Source: Doris montereyensis | Taxonomy: Eukaryota > Mollusca > Gastropoda > Nudibranchia > Dorididae | DNA: 64,000 bases | Reading direction: 5' to 3' | Assembly: GCA_037039925.1 (NCBI GenBank) | Contig: JAXRKP010001757.1 | Coordinates: forward strand, 12,501-76,500 | Shown: positions 23,091 through 35,639 of the stretch, one piece after another | How positions within the stretch are numbered: position 1 is the stretch's first letter | Layout of the letters: every line of letters begins with the position of its first letter | Position numbers and translations under genes: made by a program | The notes under the pieces: model-generated | The model's database searches: none | What the model saw: the letters and a program-made list of their open reading frames with translations, nothing else | Told to the model about the DNA's origin: nothing

Positions 23091-23285
23091 TAAGAAGGAG
23101 CCACAGTGGAGTGAAGTCAAAGGCGAAATATGACAATAAGTGACAACTCCACTAATAAAGACAGAACAAACCCGTGATGTTTCTGTTATAACCCTTCGTC
23201 AGACAACAAACGAGAAATATCTAGAATCTAGATCTAAGCACGACCTCAGGCATCGCACAATGTGATGTCAGAAGAAAAACAGACA
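23090..23285 (+). repeat. dispersed hairpin-repeat family, copy 1
   Basis: ggagccacagtggagtgaag, aaggcgaaatatgacaataag and gacaactccactaataaag are shared with 29871-30010 and 31655-31875. It also has the cgagaaatatctagaatctag left-arm sequence of the 31724 foldback. Class unknown. Confidence 0.7.
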
Positions 23286-23435
23286 GGAGGCAGAAAGAAA
23301 GAAAAAGATAGTGATGATAAGAAATGTGAGTAAAAGGGGATGTGAAGAATATAAAGGCGCCAGAATGGAAGGTTCAGGTCTAGAATAAGTAAGTGATAAA
23401 AGATGAGAAGGAGGAGGAGGAGTAGGAAAAGAGAT

Positions 23436-23490
<55 letters not shown>

Positions 23491-23499
23491 TATCATTCC

Positions 23500-23536
<37 letters not shown>

Positions 23537-23582
23537 GGAGAGGAGAGAGGGAGGGAGGAGGGAGAGAGAGAGAGAGAGAGAA
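23436..23582 (+). repeat. (GA)n microsatellite cluster
   Basis: Three GA tracts interrupted by cattatcattccacc and gtcagggagaggagaggg. Open reading frames here are artefacts of the repeat. Confidence 0.95.
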
Positions 23583-23929
23583 TCTCAATGAATGCAATGC
23601 AACTGTCTTAGAAAATCAAATGCAAATAGAACACTTAAATGGCTGGTAAATTGCAACCTGAAATACATTCTCACGTCCACCTCATGTAAGTGAAAGTACT
23701 TGGAGTCAAAGACCATCCCCCCCCCTTTCCCTACCATCTTAAAAGAAAAATATATAGAAAATGATAACGTTAGCAACTACAAATACATGGAAAGTATCAT
23801 GAAGAAAAAGAAAAAAAGAAGGCCTTCCTGCCCTTCTATCCACCCTACACCTGTCTAAAAAATTTCTCGTCATCTCCATAACATGTATAATTCAATTTCA
23901 CCTTCAACAAATGAAAACGACTAAAAACT

Positions 23930-24225
23930 TTTGCTGCTCCATCTGTAACAGTGAACATTTTCTTCCTTGTTGTTGTTAGTGATCCAGTAGCGCAAAGGAC
24001 ATTTGTCCTTCAGCCCAATGCCCTGTAGTGGTATTTACAGATGCTTTCCATCTGTTACAGAGTTCCATATAAGGTGTTCCAGGTATCGTGTTTCTCCTGG
24101 GTTTGGCATTTGTCTTTTAGTTTGTGACATTCGAAAAGGTGGTGGCCCACAGTTTCATTGAGGGTGGTCACAAAGAGGGCAAACTGGGGCATGTTCAAGT
24201 TTTATTCTGTTCAGATGCATGTTTA
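23930..24225 (-). mobile_element. LINE C-terminal fragment (zinc-knuckle/RNase H tail type)
   Basis: The minus strand reads NETVGHHLFECHKLKDKC, then DTWNTLYGTL, then MESICKYHYRALG, with one in-frame stop and possible shifts. The 'E-T-V-x-H-x-L-F-x-C' pattern is typical after the RT/RNase H of Jockey/I-group LINEs. Clade call is tentative. Confidence 0.55.
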
Positions 24226-24379
24226 GCTGTGTATGTGGTGTGAGTTATTCATAATAATTTTATTTTTTTTTCTTCAGGTTTAGGTCTTACTTAAAAGTTG
24301 TGAAATGCTCCATGTACAGAAATCGACTGGCAGTGATGATATATGCTATGACCTCAGGTTAAACTACAAGGAAATAACA

Positions 24380-24520
24380 AAATGTGAAAATAGAATGCAA
24401 ATGGATGGAAGAGTGAAAATTCCCCCATGAAAATGAAATTGATGGCGTTGATCTGAGGATGAGTTAACACAGAGGAGTCAACAAGATGCGCGCTATGTGA
24501 AAGAAGGAAAGGAAAGACGT
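24380..24520 (-). repeat. dispersed repeat family 3 copy (inverted)
   Basis: Reverse complement carries tctttccttctttcacat, tgttgactcctctgtg, aactcatcctcagatcaacgcc and the following 'tttcattttcatggggg', a diverged family 3 copy. Confidence 0.5.
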
Positions 24521-24799
24521 ACATGGGCATAAAAATGAGGAAAACTAGAGTAAAAATCAAGAAAGTGGCGAAACAAAACAAAAAAAACATAGATGATAAG
24601 GCCAATTCCGTGTGACTTTTAGTGCCAATAACGTATATGCTCCTTTTGTAAAATGTAAGTATAAATGAATGAATGATATAAATGAAAGGGGCTGTACCTT
24701 CAGACTTGCATTGTGGGAAGAGTTTGGGCAAATTCTCCCTGTGATATTGTATCACAAACTTCTGGCAAGAACGTATAGAACCTGAAAACATGTATCACA

Positions 24800-25740
24800 G
24801 AGACAGGTGTAAAAACAAATTCTCCTTAGGATTTATGAACTAATTTGCTTCATTTCCCTATATATATATGTGTATCTAAAAGCTCTTGCTCTTGGATTTT
24901 GACTTTGAGTCAATACACTTTCAATGAACAAAATTAATATGGTATGTGATGTAACACTAATGTAACCCCAGGGAGCCGAGGCGCACAATCCATCTTTATC
25001 TTCCAATAGAATCTTGAGGGACAGACAGGGTTTTAGATTTAGAGACTAGCAACTCCAATACACGTGTGCAAAGAAGGTGAATTTCATGCCGATAGCGATT
25101 CTCTCTCTACTTTAATACTAATACCCAACGTGTCAAAACGAAGCTCAGACATATTTTTCACAATGAGTATTTAAAAGCTTTATTTTGACTCAACATGTAA
25201 TGCATTGGTGAGATATCAAAAGCAAAATGACTAAAATCAATTATATATATAATATATTGCAAAAATGTTTTTTTTTTTTTATTCCTTTATCATCTATCTT
25301 TCTCTTTTATGCCTTTCACTTATATACATATATGTCTTTTTCTCTTCATACAAACCTCCAACATGAAGAGTCTTGAGGAAGGCAGGATATGATCCGACCT
25401 GCTTGATGAAAATGATTGATGTCAGCAGAACATCAAAGAACTTCCGTTCACCTCTGATAATGATGATATTTGTGTCTGTGTTGAGGTATTTTACTGACGA
25501 GAAAGACAATAAGAATCATAAGACAACTGTATAGAACTTTTAGTACTACTCCATACATGTAATACTTCTTACAATTCCTACTTCTAGTTCTAGTACTCCC
25601 ATTCCTGCTGCCATCACTGTTGCTGCTATTGTTGATATCATCACAAATCCATTTTGACAATAACAAAAACTGTAATTGTAACACATATATTAGAGTGCAT
25701 CTTCATAGTATATATTATCATGCATTATAAACCGATGCTG
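24800..25740. other. AT-rich intergenic sequence
   Basis: Short AT microsatellites (24858, 25242) and a T13 run near 25268. No gene or recognisable mobile element. Confidence 0.5.
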
Positions 25741-25744
25741 TATA

Positions 25745-26005
25745 CCCTGCACAATATTGACAAGGGGAAAAACTTGTAGCTGAACTGTAGTGTTGTGAGC
25801 TTGAATGTAATCACAACGACACTAGTTCAAACTTCACAGTTGGCACAGGTGGGTTGTTTTTTTCTCTCACAGTATTGTACTCTTAGGAAAGGTACTTCAC
25901 TCTACTTTCCTCACGTGACAGGTGTGAATGAGTACCCAGCTATAGATAGAGAAATATCTTGTCAGAGTATCAATATGACGTGCCCAACAGGCTTGTGTAC
26001 TGAAT
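25745..26005 (+). repeat. SINE-like repeat family 4
   Basis: agttcaaacttcacag (B-box-like), actcttaggaaaggtacttc, gtgtgaatgagtacccagctatag, gctccccaaggagttgag. The reverse complement of the same body is at 46430-46625, where gttttgaacc is the B-box side. Confidence 0.6.
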
Positions 26006-26009
26006 GCTC

Positions 26010-27427
26010 CCCAAGGAGTTGAGAAGGACACAAAAACTTATTTAGAGAGCACATAAACTACAACTAAAACATACAATTAAACATAAGCAGTAAAGTTATC
26101 ACGATTTCAGTAATTTTTCTAATACATCATGTTTAAAATTATCTTTCAGATTCCTTACTTCTGTTTAAGTTTCCAATGACTCTAATGAGAGAATGTATTA
26201 ATTTGACATAAACCTAACATCCTGATCAGATTGGATGGTAAAAATGAGAGACAATCTAATAAGGCATGTTAGTTATTTGTCTGTTCACTTTAAGCCAAGA
26301 GGAACTGAAGTCTTTAATGATAGAACTTTCGTACACTTCATATAGAGAGTGACACACACACTCGTCCGATCATAAACTTATTCATTCAGCAATGTTAGGA
26401 TTTCTGTTCTTTACATTAAAACCTCTCCATGTTTTCCCACTTCTTATATTGCCCTTCCTGGAGTGCACAAACATACATACACTTACATATGCACACACAA
26501 AAGGGAAAAAACACGAACCTTAAAAGATATTTTCAAATGAATGTTGTCTTTCATATACAGAGAAGATATTTTGATATTATGCAAACTCAAACATTCATTA
26601 CTGTGTAAAGACCTTTCTGTGTCATTCTCATAACATATGCTACATCATTTTTTTTTTTATCAATGATTAAAATCAGACATGAATACTCTTCTTAAAAGAA
26701 CAGAACACCCATGGGTTGAGATCACAGTAATCATAGGCAATGTTCATCTGAGAATTCATCGTATTATGATTTGTTTTATTCCCTGCTTCCGAAAGATTTT
26801 CTTTGAAAAAAAACTTCTTTTGTAAATTTAGCAACAACATAAACTTTGTTCTGTGGTTGATTTTCATGAAAGGAAAGAAAAAAGACACTTTAAAGTTGGT
26901 TCACGACAACATTCAACTTTGATGAACAAATTTTAAAAACAGTCTTTTCTTTTTTCTTACAAAAAGTACAGTGTGAATTATTTGCATTTATAAATAATTT
27001 CTATTTTACCTCAGGTTTAATTCCCCATGATGGTTTTTCTTAATCATGTATGGTGACATTCATTGTTAGAACTTGTTTTGCAGCATTCAGTTTCTATATT
27101 TTCTTACACAGTTAACAATGGTGTACACGAAAAAAATAAAACAAAAACATACATTGACAGACTTGCCGACCTCAAAGTATCAAAATTATGATTTTTTGTT
27201 GTTGTAATCTGAGTAAAAAAATGCAGCGTTATTGACACACTTATTATTCTACAAACAATGAAAAAACAAAAAGACCAATGGCCTAGACTTAAAATTAAAA
27301 ATAGATTTCTGAAAAGTCTAATGCAAATTTTCTTTAACAAAGCATTTGCAAACTTTGCCTACCAACGAATGTGTCTAGAATATTTCAACCCATATTTACT
27401 ACCAAATACATTGTACATGTATTAGTA
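26010..27427. other. AT-rich intergenic sequence
   Basis: I see no exon, RNA gene or recognisable repeat in these 1.4 kb. Confidence 0.5.
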
Positions 27428-28572
27428 CAGTAATGACCACCTAATTGCCCGGTGCTTAGGAAGCAGACAAAACAGGCATTTAGGCGAAAGGTCAGGGCAA
27501 CAATTTGAGGGTAGGTCTATTTCTGTGACGTTGGGTTTCCCTAGTGACTTGCCAATTTCGTCCAGAATTTGAAGCTTCTTTCGAAAATCATTTCCTGGTT
27601 TATTCATTTTTTTTTCAAGATGTAGATTTGTATGTAGCTGTGCAAAATTCAAGTTGTTACTATGTAGGTTAAGAAAAAGGACCTGATCCAATGATTCCTC
27701 ATTAAATGGCATAACCCACACTATAATCACGTAACTAATTTAATCGAGACCTATGACTTAAGTAATTATACAAATTTGGATGAGAAAAATTGGATAAAAG
27801 AAAAGCCCCATCCAATGGGACCAATGTGTAAATAAATTAACACGAATCTTACAACTCCTTCGAGTCATAATCCTCAGGTTAAAAGATTCATAGCCAGATC
27901 GTTTGTTTTTGGAAAAGTCATCAGCTGTACAAAATATTTAATGCGAAAAAAAGGGAAACCTGGAAATCATTACGCTCTTTAACGCTGAGGTAATGAGCGT
28001 GTGGATGGGTTGACTGTCTCTCGCCACGAAGACCCGAAGTCACATTTGATACGGCTAATGCCAGGCTGCTCACACTTTGTCCCTCGATCGCGATGAGCGT
28101 CCGGTCTAAAGATGCCAGGTGATTGCATGCCACTTACGACATAAAAAAAGAGATGTGGGCGGAGTCCGGAAGACTGTTCAATTCTAATTGCCCGATGACC
28201 AACCAGTGATCCAATGGGACAAAGGATGTGCTGTACATTGGGTGGAGTTATGAAGAGAAGATTGGTCAACGTTTAGTACATTAGGACCTACAATGGATAG
28301 GTAATGAAGGGTGGTTGCAATGCATGGCACATTGTTGACGGGCTATTAGATTAGCGATCGGATTACATGTATGATAAAGAAAAACAGAATATTTAATCAA
28401 TTACGGACGTATTTTATGATACTTTGGAGAAAAAGACACTTGCAGTTATTGTTGAGACCGGGCATTTAGGCAAAAATCTTGGTTTTCAAATGGGCAATTT
28501 ATATAGAAAAAATTTGGTTTCACTGAGATAGCGGGCATTTAGGCGAAACGGACATTTAGGCGGTCACTAATG
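27428..28572. mobile_element. pogo/Tc1-like non-autonomous element, larger copy
   Basis: Left end CAGTAATGACCACC and right end CGGTCACTAATG flanked by TA. Shares cccggtgctt-ggaagcag, acatttaggcg and gggcatttagg-aaaatcttgg with 10902-11630, in the same order. The right end holds two 'catttaggcg' words. About 1.1 kb, no transposase seen. Confidence 0.8.
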
Positions 28573-29293
28573 TATTAGAAAAATATTTCTTACCAAGCTG
28601 TTAAGATTTTGAATCTATTGGATGCAAGGTGGCTCAGTAGTGTCCCCATCATGACCCTTTGCCAATTAATAATTTAAATAACGATGTCATAGTCATATTT
28701 CAGATCAGAGGGGAAAAAATACACTGAGACACCAGCAAGAATAGTAGTCTAAAACTTGGTTTGTAATTTCACAGCAGAAAACTAATTTTCAATCTGACCA
28801 CTACATTGGTCTTAAAACTACAAAACCTAGTCCTTCCCTGCTTCCTGCAAAGAAAAATTCAATTTCTTGAGAAAAGAAAAAGGAAAGAATTTGTATTACC
28901 ACTTAATGAGTATTGGAGACGTCCGAGACCCAGGTCTCCATGGGCTTCAGAATGACATTCTTTACAGCTGTGTAAACTTGCAAGGCTGTGATCTCTGTTG
29001 AGTTTTGGTGATGAGGAAAAATGATTTCACACAACACATATCTGAGGAAGCACAAAATATTCTGTCACTGTGAAGTAAATGGTGAGGATCATCAACTTTC
29101 AGCAGCAAGATGATTAGATCTATTTCAATCACATTCAATGTGAAAAAACCCCCGAAAACAGGCGACTACTTTTTTCTCTAAAAATGATCCAAAATTCATT
29201 CCTTCGCTGTTTAAATCTAAATTAAATTTAGAAAGAGCACAATAAGTTCAGAAGAAGATTTGCTCATTAAATGACAAGTTGTTTTACTCCATT

Positions 29294-30105
29294 TAGGCCT
29301 AGGCGCTACTTGAGTCATTACTTGATACCAACGATTACAAGGCTTTGAGACATAATATTCAAATCTGACAACAGTCTCGAGACCAGAGATGATAAATACT
29401 AAATCCCGTCTTGATACCAACCTATGCTGTAACTACTTTGTTTTGACAAGACCAGATTGAGAGTGAGAGTGAGATGCAGTAACGCAGTAGCACTAGCAGT
29501 GAGACATACTGACCCCCCCCCCCCACATTACACCCTTTGCAACACCCCCATCCCTTTCTTTTGACACCATCCCCTTTGAGCCCATACCCAATTAACTTTT
29601 GGTCCACTACTCCCACCATCTCCTTCTATCACAATGACAGAAGTTTATTACTACTTACAATCTCTTACTGTGTCTGTCCTCTCATTAGGCATATCGTGAC
29701 ACTTCAATCAGCATGGGACATAGAGGTCACAAGTGCCCCCCCCTCCCCCCAAGCTCTTTATTTTGGTGATCAGGCTTTGGTATTTGCTGACATGAATGTG
29801 TTGAGGCTTCAGCTTCAGTATTTATGTTCGCTGCCGTGAATGCCCGAGGCGGTATCGTGGTATTCATCAAATAATATGAAGGAGCCACAGTGGAGTGAAG
29901 TCAAAGGCGAAATATGACAATAAGTGACAACTCCACTAATAAAGTGTTTGCTCTGTCTTTATTAGTGGAGTTGTCACTTATTGTCATATTTCGCCTTTGG
30001 TATTCATCAAAGCGAGCACTCAAATAATGCGAGACCAGAGAACACGGTAGTTGGTATCAATGAGTAATAGTAATACTAATAGAAAATAAGTCTTGCCCAG
30101 GCCTA
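29294..30105. mobile_element. hAT-like non-autonomous element with nested hairpin insert
   Basis: Ends TAGGCCTAGGCGCTACT and (inverted) TAGGCCTGGGCAAGACT. Flanks actccatt and accccatt are a near-perfect 8-bp duplication if the last A is counted in the flank. The interior (gataccaac ... gaggtcacaagtgcccc ... gagaccagagaa) matches 61862-62362 in the opposite orientation. A hairpin insert sits at 29871-30010. Confidence 0.82.
29871..30010. repeat. inserted perfect palindrome, 43-bp arms
   Basis: Arms 29902-29944 and 29957-29999 are exact reverse complements around a 12-bp loop. The insert is bracketed by the direct repeat tggtattcatcaa (29858-29870 and 29998-30010), and the related hAT copy at 61.9 kb lacks it. 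Confidence 0.9.
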
Positions 30106-30539
30106 CCCCATTCACCATATTTCAAGGTCTTGGTTCTGAGATTAAAAGAATATTTTCTCAGATCCCCGAATAATGGCAAGAAGTTTTTATTCTGGTGTGC
30201 CTTTTAGCACACACTGTACAACGTGGAGAAATTTATAATATCAATGAACTCCAGATATGTTGACATCCCAAAGTCCTCATTGTTTTAGTATTCAATGATC
30301 CTAATAAGAGTTGTGAGCAAATAAAATCAACATAAAATCAAAGTATCTGTAATAACATAAAACTTTATGATGTTTATATCAAGAACAGTAAATAGTGCTC
30401 AAGAAGGACAGTAATAAAAAAAAGTACAATATTATTAATATTATTCATGAGTGGCAGATGTATAAAGAAACACTCCTCAGTTGTACTGAAGAGGTCTGTG
30501 GTAGGAGACAAATTAAAGGAGATGGGACAAGCCCTGAAA

Positions 30540-30660
30540 AAAAAACCCTTGAACTTTATCGTCCCCTTAAAACAATTCAAAATAATATTACGAAGAGCAT
30601 TTCATTTAAATACATGTACAAGAAATATACAGAAAAGGGCCATAATATATATAATAAAAT
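30540..30660 (+). repeat. dispersed repeat shared with 6940-7120
   Basis: gaactttatcgtccccttaaaa, ttcaaaataatatta and acatgtacaagaaatatacag recur inverted in the RNF10 intron. Class unknown. Confidence 0.55.
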
Positions 30661-30699
30661 ATAATAAAAACCCAATGTAATCAGATATATGCCACCTTT

Positions 30700-30860
30700 T
30701 TAGAACCAATATTCAAGAAGGATTTTTTCTCCATTCTGTGCACATTAAAGATCCCTTGGCTGCTTACAGGGCAATCCAGACAAAATCTTTAAGAATCTTA
30801 CCAAAACCCCAGAGATCACCTTAGTTGTGGATGTGGGTAAATCAATTCAAATCAAGAGAG
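30700..30860 (+). repeat. tRNA-derived SINE, family 1, 3' part
   Basis: gcacattaaagatcccttggctg, cttacagggcaatcc, ttaccaaaacccc, agatcaccttagttgtggatgtggg. Head absent. Confidence 0.8.
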
Positions 30861-31211
30861 ATCTGTATCATATCGTCAGAATCCTGTAGCAGTACATTGC
30901 TGGACTGGCAAGATAGGGTTTTGGAGTTTAGGTCCTGTATGGTAACTACCTACAATATATCTATGGGTTTATTTTTCAAAGCTTCACTTCATTAGTTCAA
31001 GTGAAGCCCGAAACTTTCTACCAAGTGCATGTGACTAGCCCTAAAGTAATAACATGTGACCAGCCCTAAAGTAATAACATGTGACCAGCCCTAAAGGCAA
31101 GCAAGTAGTCTTGCAGACTATTCATCCTCTGATTCTATGAAACATGAATGAAAATTTCACAGGTGCCATGTGTAAATTACAGATTCCATAGCAGTTATGA
31201 AAAAGGAGTGC

Positions 31212-31228
31212 CCCCCCCCCCCCCCCCC
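31212..31228. repeat. C17 homopolymer
   Basis: Seventeen consecutive C in intergenic sequence. Confidence 0.95.
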
Positions 31229-31654
31229 TCTCCGCCTGATAGGCCCTAGCCAAATAATTACACATACACACAAAACAAAATAAACAACGACCCAAGAACA
31301 GACAAAAACAAGTGAATTATCTCTTTTTGTTGATCTTCATTTCTTTACATTCAAATCCATCTCTTCTCACCAAACATTCTTCATCCTCTTTTATCAGTCA
31401 CTAATTTCCATCATATTTATTTCCTGTTTCATTACTCACTTTCTTCCATGGTTCTTTACTCTGTAGTCACTTTACTTCCCTCCAGAACATTTTACTACAA
31501 CTTCAATATTCCCTAATGTTCTTTTAAGTATGCCCTTGTTCACCCCTCTCTCTCTCTCTCTCAACGATGGCTAGGCTACCTATAATGCAATACTAATAGA
31601 TGCAGATCTGCCACTCTTGGATTGAAAAATCCTAAACCAAGCTACAAAATAGCA

Positions 31655-31875
31655 AAGAGGCGAAATATGACAATAAGTGACAACTCCACTAATAAAGACA
31701 GAACAACCCTTCGTCAGACAACAAACGAAAAATATCTAGAAAATCTAGATCTAAACACTACCTAAGGCCTCACACAATGTTAAACAAGCAGGCACTGATT
31801 TTCCTCTGACATCACATATGATTGTGTGACGCCTTAGGTAGTATTTAAATCTAGATCCTAGATATTTCTCGTTTC
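31655..31875. repeat. hairpin-repeat family copy with 55-bp foldback
   Basis: Starts with ggcgaaatatgacaataag and gacaactccactaataaag like 23090-23285. It then has imperfect inverted arms 31724-31778 and 31821-31873 (aacgaaaaatatctaga ... and tctagatatttctcgtt) around a 42-bp spacer. Looks like a small foldback element. Confidence 0.75.
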
Positions 31876-32199
31876 ACTGAACAGCGATAAATGATAATGC
31901 AGTGACTCACTCACTCTCTGTTTGGGACATCCGTCCTAATTAAACTTAGACCCTATTTTTTTCCCGGTCGGCTGGTGCTTGCGTTTGTGAATACAATGAG
32001 ATACAAACACACGGAAGTGCTCCGATGTGCTAAAAATCCGGGAAAACCCGGAAGATCCCCATCCCTGAATCAAATCAAAATGCAATTTTGGTCAGTGCAT
32101 GCCTAATAATAATAATTTAGGCTAGAAATGAACCATTTAACTCAAAGACGACAATTGTTTCATTGTATCTTGTGTAGTGCCAGGTCAGTGTCACAAGTT

Positions 32200-33080
32200 G
32201 TGTTAACCGTTACCTGTACTATGGATTGACATATAATGATATAGATCCTAAAAAATATATAGATATAACCTAGATTTAGATCTACAGAGATCTAGATCTA
32301 TATAGTATAGATAGATCTTCGATCTTTATAGATCTACATGCCAAAAGTTTGTACTCTAGACTTAGATCTAGATCTAGATCTAGATCTCTAGATCTACGTG
32401 CTAGAAACTAATTTTAACCGTACCTATTTTTGAAACGCACCATGGCATCTCACTGCTTATCAGATTTGTAATTAATTTGCAAATGCTCCTTTTCAAAAAT
32501 AATTTGTGATCTATAGATCTATATCTAGATCTAGGCCTAAGACGAACTCGTGTTGGTCGTATAACATTTAGATGTTCATAAGAAGCTGGAATCGAAAGTG
32601 GAAATAGACCGAACTCTTTCGTAAATAAAATTAAAAAACTCAGTGTACACCTCCTGCCTCTTCTTAACTTCCGGCAAGGGATCCAGGATTAGGCCTAGAT
32701 CTGGTAGTAGTCAGGCACGGCCTTGAGTAAGGTCATTCCCTAATAACTAGGCCGCAGTTTGTTTGTCTAGTGCCAGGTAGCCGATACAGTCGTACGTATC
32801 CGTCTGCTACAGGAAATCTCGACTGTGGTATTACCCCTTGCGAAATCTGTCTCAGGTAGAATAGACTTATTTGTGTGTTGGTCAATCGTCACTCCAGCAA
32901 TTTAGCCTTGAGTAAGACTAATTATTATTGGAAACAATGTACAAGAAAGGTAGAAATGGTAAGAACTAACAATGATAACATAGATCTAGATCAGAGCTAG
33001 AGCTACTTCTTTGAATCTAGATCTAGATTAGATCTCTAGATCTAGAATATTGTTATAATATAGAATCTAGATCTAGATAA
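32200..33080. repeat. AGATCT/CTAGAT-rich low-complexity tract
   Basis: Dense TAGATCT words, including a pure (tagatc) run at 32363-32390. Similar words occur at 40-850. No gene seen. Confidence 0.8.
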
Positions 33081-34370
33081 AAGAATGAAGACAAACAAAC
33101 TTAAGTTAAATGAAGATAACACAGAAGAAGAAGTGATGATTGTTGGAAATAAAACAGCTAAAAAGAGAAATCTCATGACCCAAAAATGTATTTGGGGGAC
33201 GCAATTAGTAACATTATTGATATAGTAAAACAAATGATTGTTTACTACCCATGGACTGCCGATTAAATTATGTGTGCAAGATATTCATACAATTACAGAA
33301 AATATCTAACATAAGATCCTTTCTTATCTTCAGACTCTGAAATTACTAAGAAACTTGTTGTTGCCTCCCTGTTCTCCAAGTAAGATTACTATAATTGTAA
33401 TGCATTATTTTTTGGTCTCCCCAATTAGCAAATTGCAAATGATCATGCTGCACAACTCATCTTTAAAAAACGTATCTTTATAAGGCAGGTTTCACAAAAA
33501 TGGGACCCAATGATAACTTGAACTCTTCAATTATGTTTCTCAAATCTAATTGATGAATCTTCTTAACATTTGGTCATGTATAGCTTTGACATAGTAATAT
33601 TGTGAAATCAATTTGTGTGTTTTGTGAATAGATCAATAGAATAATTTAAGGTAGGTAATATATTCTGTTTTCTTTAATTCCTAGAATTGTTCAAAGAAAA
33701 TTTGGCGAGATAAAAGACTAACAACTGATGAAGACAGTTGAAAAAACAAACTTAAGTGAAAGAAAAGTATTTAAATGAAGATAACACAGAAGAAGAAGTG
33801 ATGATTGTTGGAAATAAAACAGCTATTGGGAAAAAAAGAGAAATCTCATGACCATGCAAAAATGTATTTCAGAAAGGGGGACGAATTAGTAACATTATTG
33901 ATATAGTAAAACATCTGGGCACGATGCATTTGATTGTTTACTACCCATGCAAAACGATTAAATTTTTGTGCAAGATATTCATACCTTGAATTACAGAAAA
34001 TATCTACTACAATTAAGATCCTTTTATTATCTTCATCAAATAAAGACTGAAATTACTAAGAAACTTGTTGCAATCTGTTCTCCAAGTAAGATTACTATAA
34101 TTGTAATGCATTATTTTTGTCTCCCCAATTAGCAAATTGCAAATGATCATGCTGCACAACTCATCTTTAAAAAACGTATCAAAGATAATTGGCAGGTTTA
34201 GAAGTCCATTACAATGATAACTTGAACTCTCAATTAATGTTTTCACAGTCTAATTGATGAATCTTCTTAACAATATTACTAAAAACGCATTTCAACGAGA
34301 GAGGAAAAAAATAATATTGTGAAAGTAGAGTTCAAGATTTGCCAGCCAATTGTGTGTTCCCGAATATTTT
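33080..34370. repeat. direct duplication differing mostly by indels
   Basis: 33080-33660 and 33760-34370 share long identical words (gaagaagaagtgatgattg, gcaagatattcata, ctccaagtaagattactata, gatcatgctgcacaactc) in the same order. The copies differ mostly by short insertions or deletions of 3-20 bp and few substitutions. They overlap the left end of the TIR element at 33484. Confidence 0.8.
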
Positions 34371-35219
34371 TGGGTCTGAACGCCAGCAATCCAGACAGAC
34401 CACATTTCCCAGTCTTTAATATGTGACTGTCAGATAGTTAGGGGGGGTGAGTGAACGGGAGACGGGAGAAGTGATGGTGGGGGCTTTAATTCCATGTGAA
34501 AGAAGAATTGTTCAAAAAGAAAGGGTTTTGTTGCTGGTCCTAAATATTTTTTATCTTTGCAGTGATCTCTGAGGCAGGTTTCTCTCTCTCGTCTATTCTG
34601 TAACAACTGATGTCTACAAATGAACACACATTAAGAGCTGAAAAAAACAGTTAAAATTACGTAGAAGTTTTACCGTTTTTTGTTTGAGCAGAATGGTATT
34701 CCTACCACCATATATTCTGTAAAAGACACGTAATAAGGATAGTAATAAAGAGCGTGAGAATCATGAGAATTTTACAGAAAATGGGGACAAAAAATATTTT
34801 TTTTCATTGAGATCTAATAACGATCCGGATCGTGCGAGTCATTGATCAACGTAGTTCACCGGCCGTCGACTCCACGCCCGAGGTGTCGGGAAATCATGAA
34901 ACCAGATTTTAAAGCGTTACGTTATGGAATATTTTGTTTTTGGAAACCTCGGTCGACGGATGCGAGCAGTTCACGTAACATTACGGACATCAGTTGGACC
35001 TCAGAAGGTTTTTCGGAGACAGTTATTCCCCTTGCATTAGAAAAACATGACTTTTAAAAGCTAATTTACTTGCTCCACAGTCCTTTGCTATCTCTTAAAG
35101 TCATATATCTGGAATCCTCATGTTCTAAGCTTTAACATGGTATATAACACTTGTAAAAATATAACATGTACATTTTGACAAAGAGGGAAATGGGGATGGA
35201 CCATTTTGTGAAACCTGCC
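33484..35219. mobile_element. DNA transposon remnant, TIR GGCAGGTTTCACAAAA, second copy
   Basis: Left ggcaggtttcacaaaa, right ttttgtgaaacctgcc, flanked by ATAA on both sides. Its right third matches 2247-3246 without the piggyBac-like insert. A 71-codon open frame at 34842-35057 could be a transposase remnant, but I do not recognise it. Confidence 0.8.
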
Positions 35220-35229
35220 ATAAGTATAA

Positions 35230-35620
35230 AAGAGTCTACATATCCCCACTTTTATTGAATTATCTTCATTGGCTTAAAGTGTTAGGTGAGTAGAAGACAA
35301 ATTCAAAGCAGCAGTTTTGGTCCTCAAATACCTTGAAGGGATAAATCCCCCTCTATTTTTCTGATCTAATTTCTAAATACTCCCAACCAAGATCTTTGAG
35401 ATCCTCAACGACTACACTCGTTTAATTTTGTTCCCCTCCAGAAACGCACAGAAATGGGCGAGCGATCCTTTTCTTCCTTTGGTCCATGTACTTGAAATAC
35501 AATACTTTATAACATCAGACAACCAGATAACATTGTCACTTTCAAGAAAAAGCTAAAAATACACTATTTCACTAACCCTCTAAACAATTTTATTAACTGG
35601 CTTCATAGATAATATGTCTG
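35230..35620 (+). mobile_element. CR1/L2-like LINE, C-terminal coding fragment
   Basis: Broken frames give words such as YFSDLISKYSQPRSLRSS, followed by TTRLILFPS, the usual C-terminal 'L-x-y-x-P-s-R-x-L-R-S' region of CR1/L2 ORF2. It is interrupted by stops. Confidence 0.6.
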
Positions 35621-35639
35621 GATTTAAATTGTCCATTAA

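Noticed and set aside
23403..23591. Arg/Glu-rich open frame
   Set aside because: Translation of a (GA)n microsatellite.
34842..35057. 71-codon open frame as a gene
   Set aside because: It lies inside the TIR element at 33484-35219 and has no recognisable domain; at most a transposase remnant.
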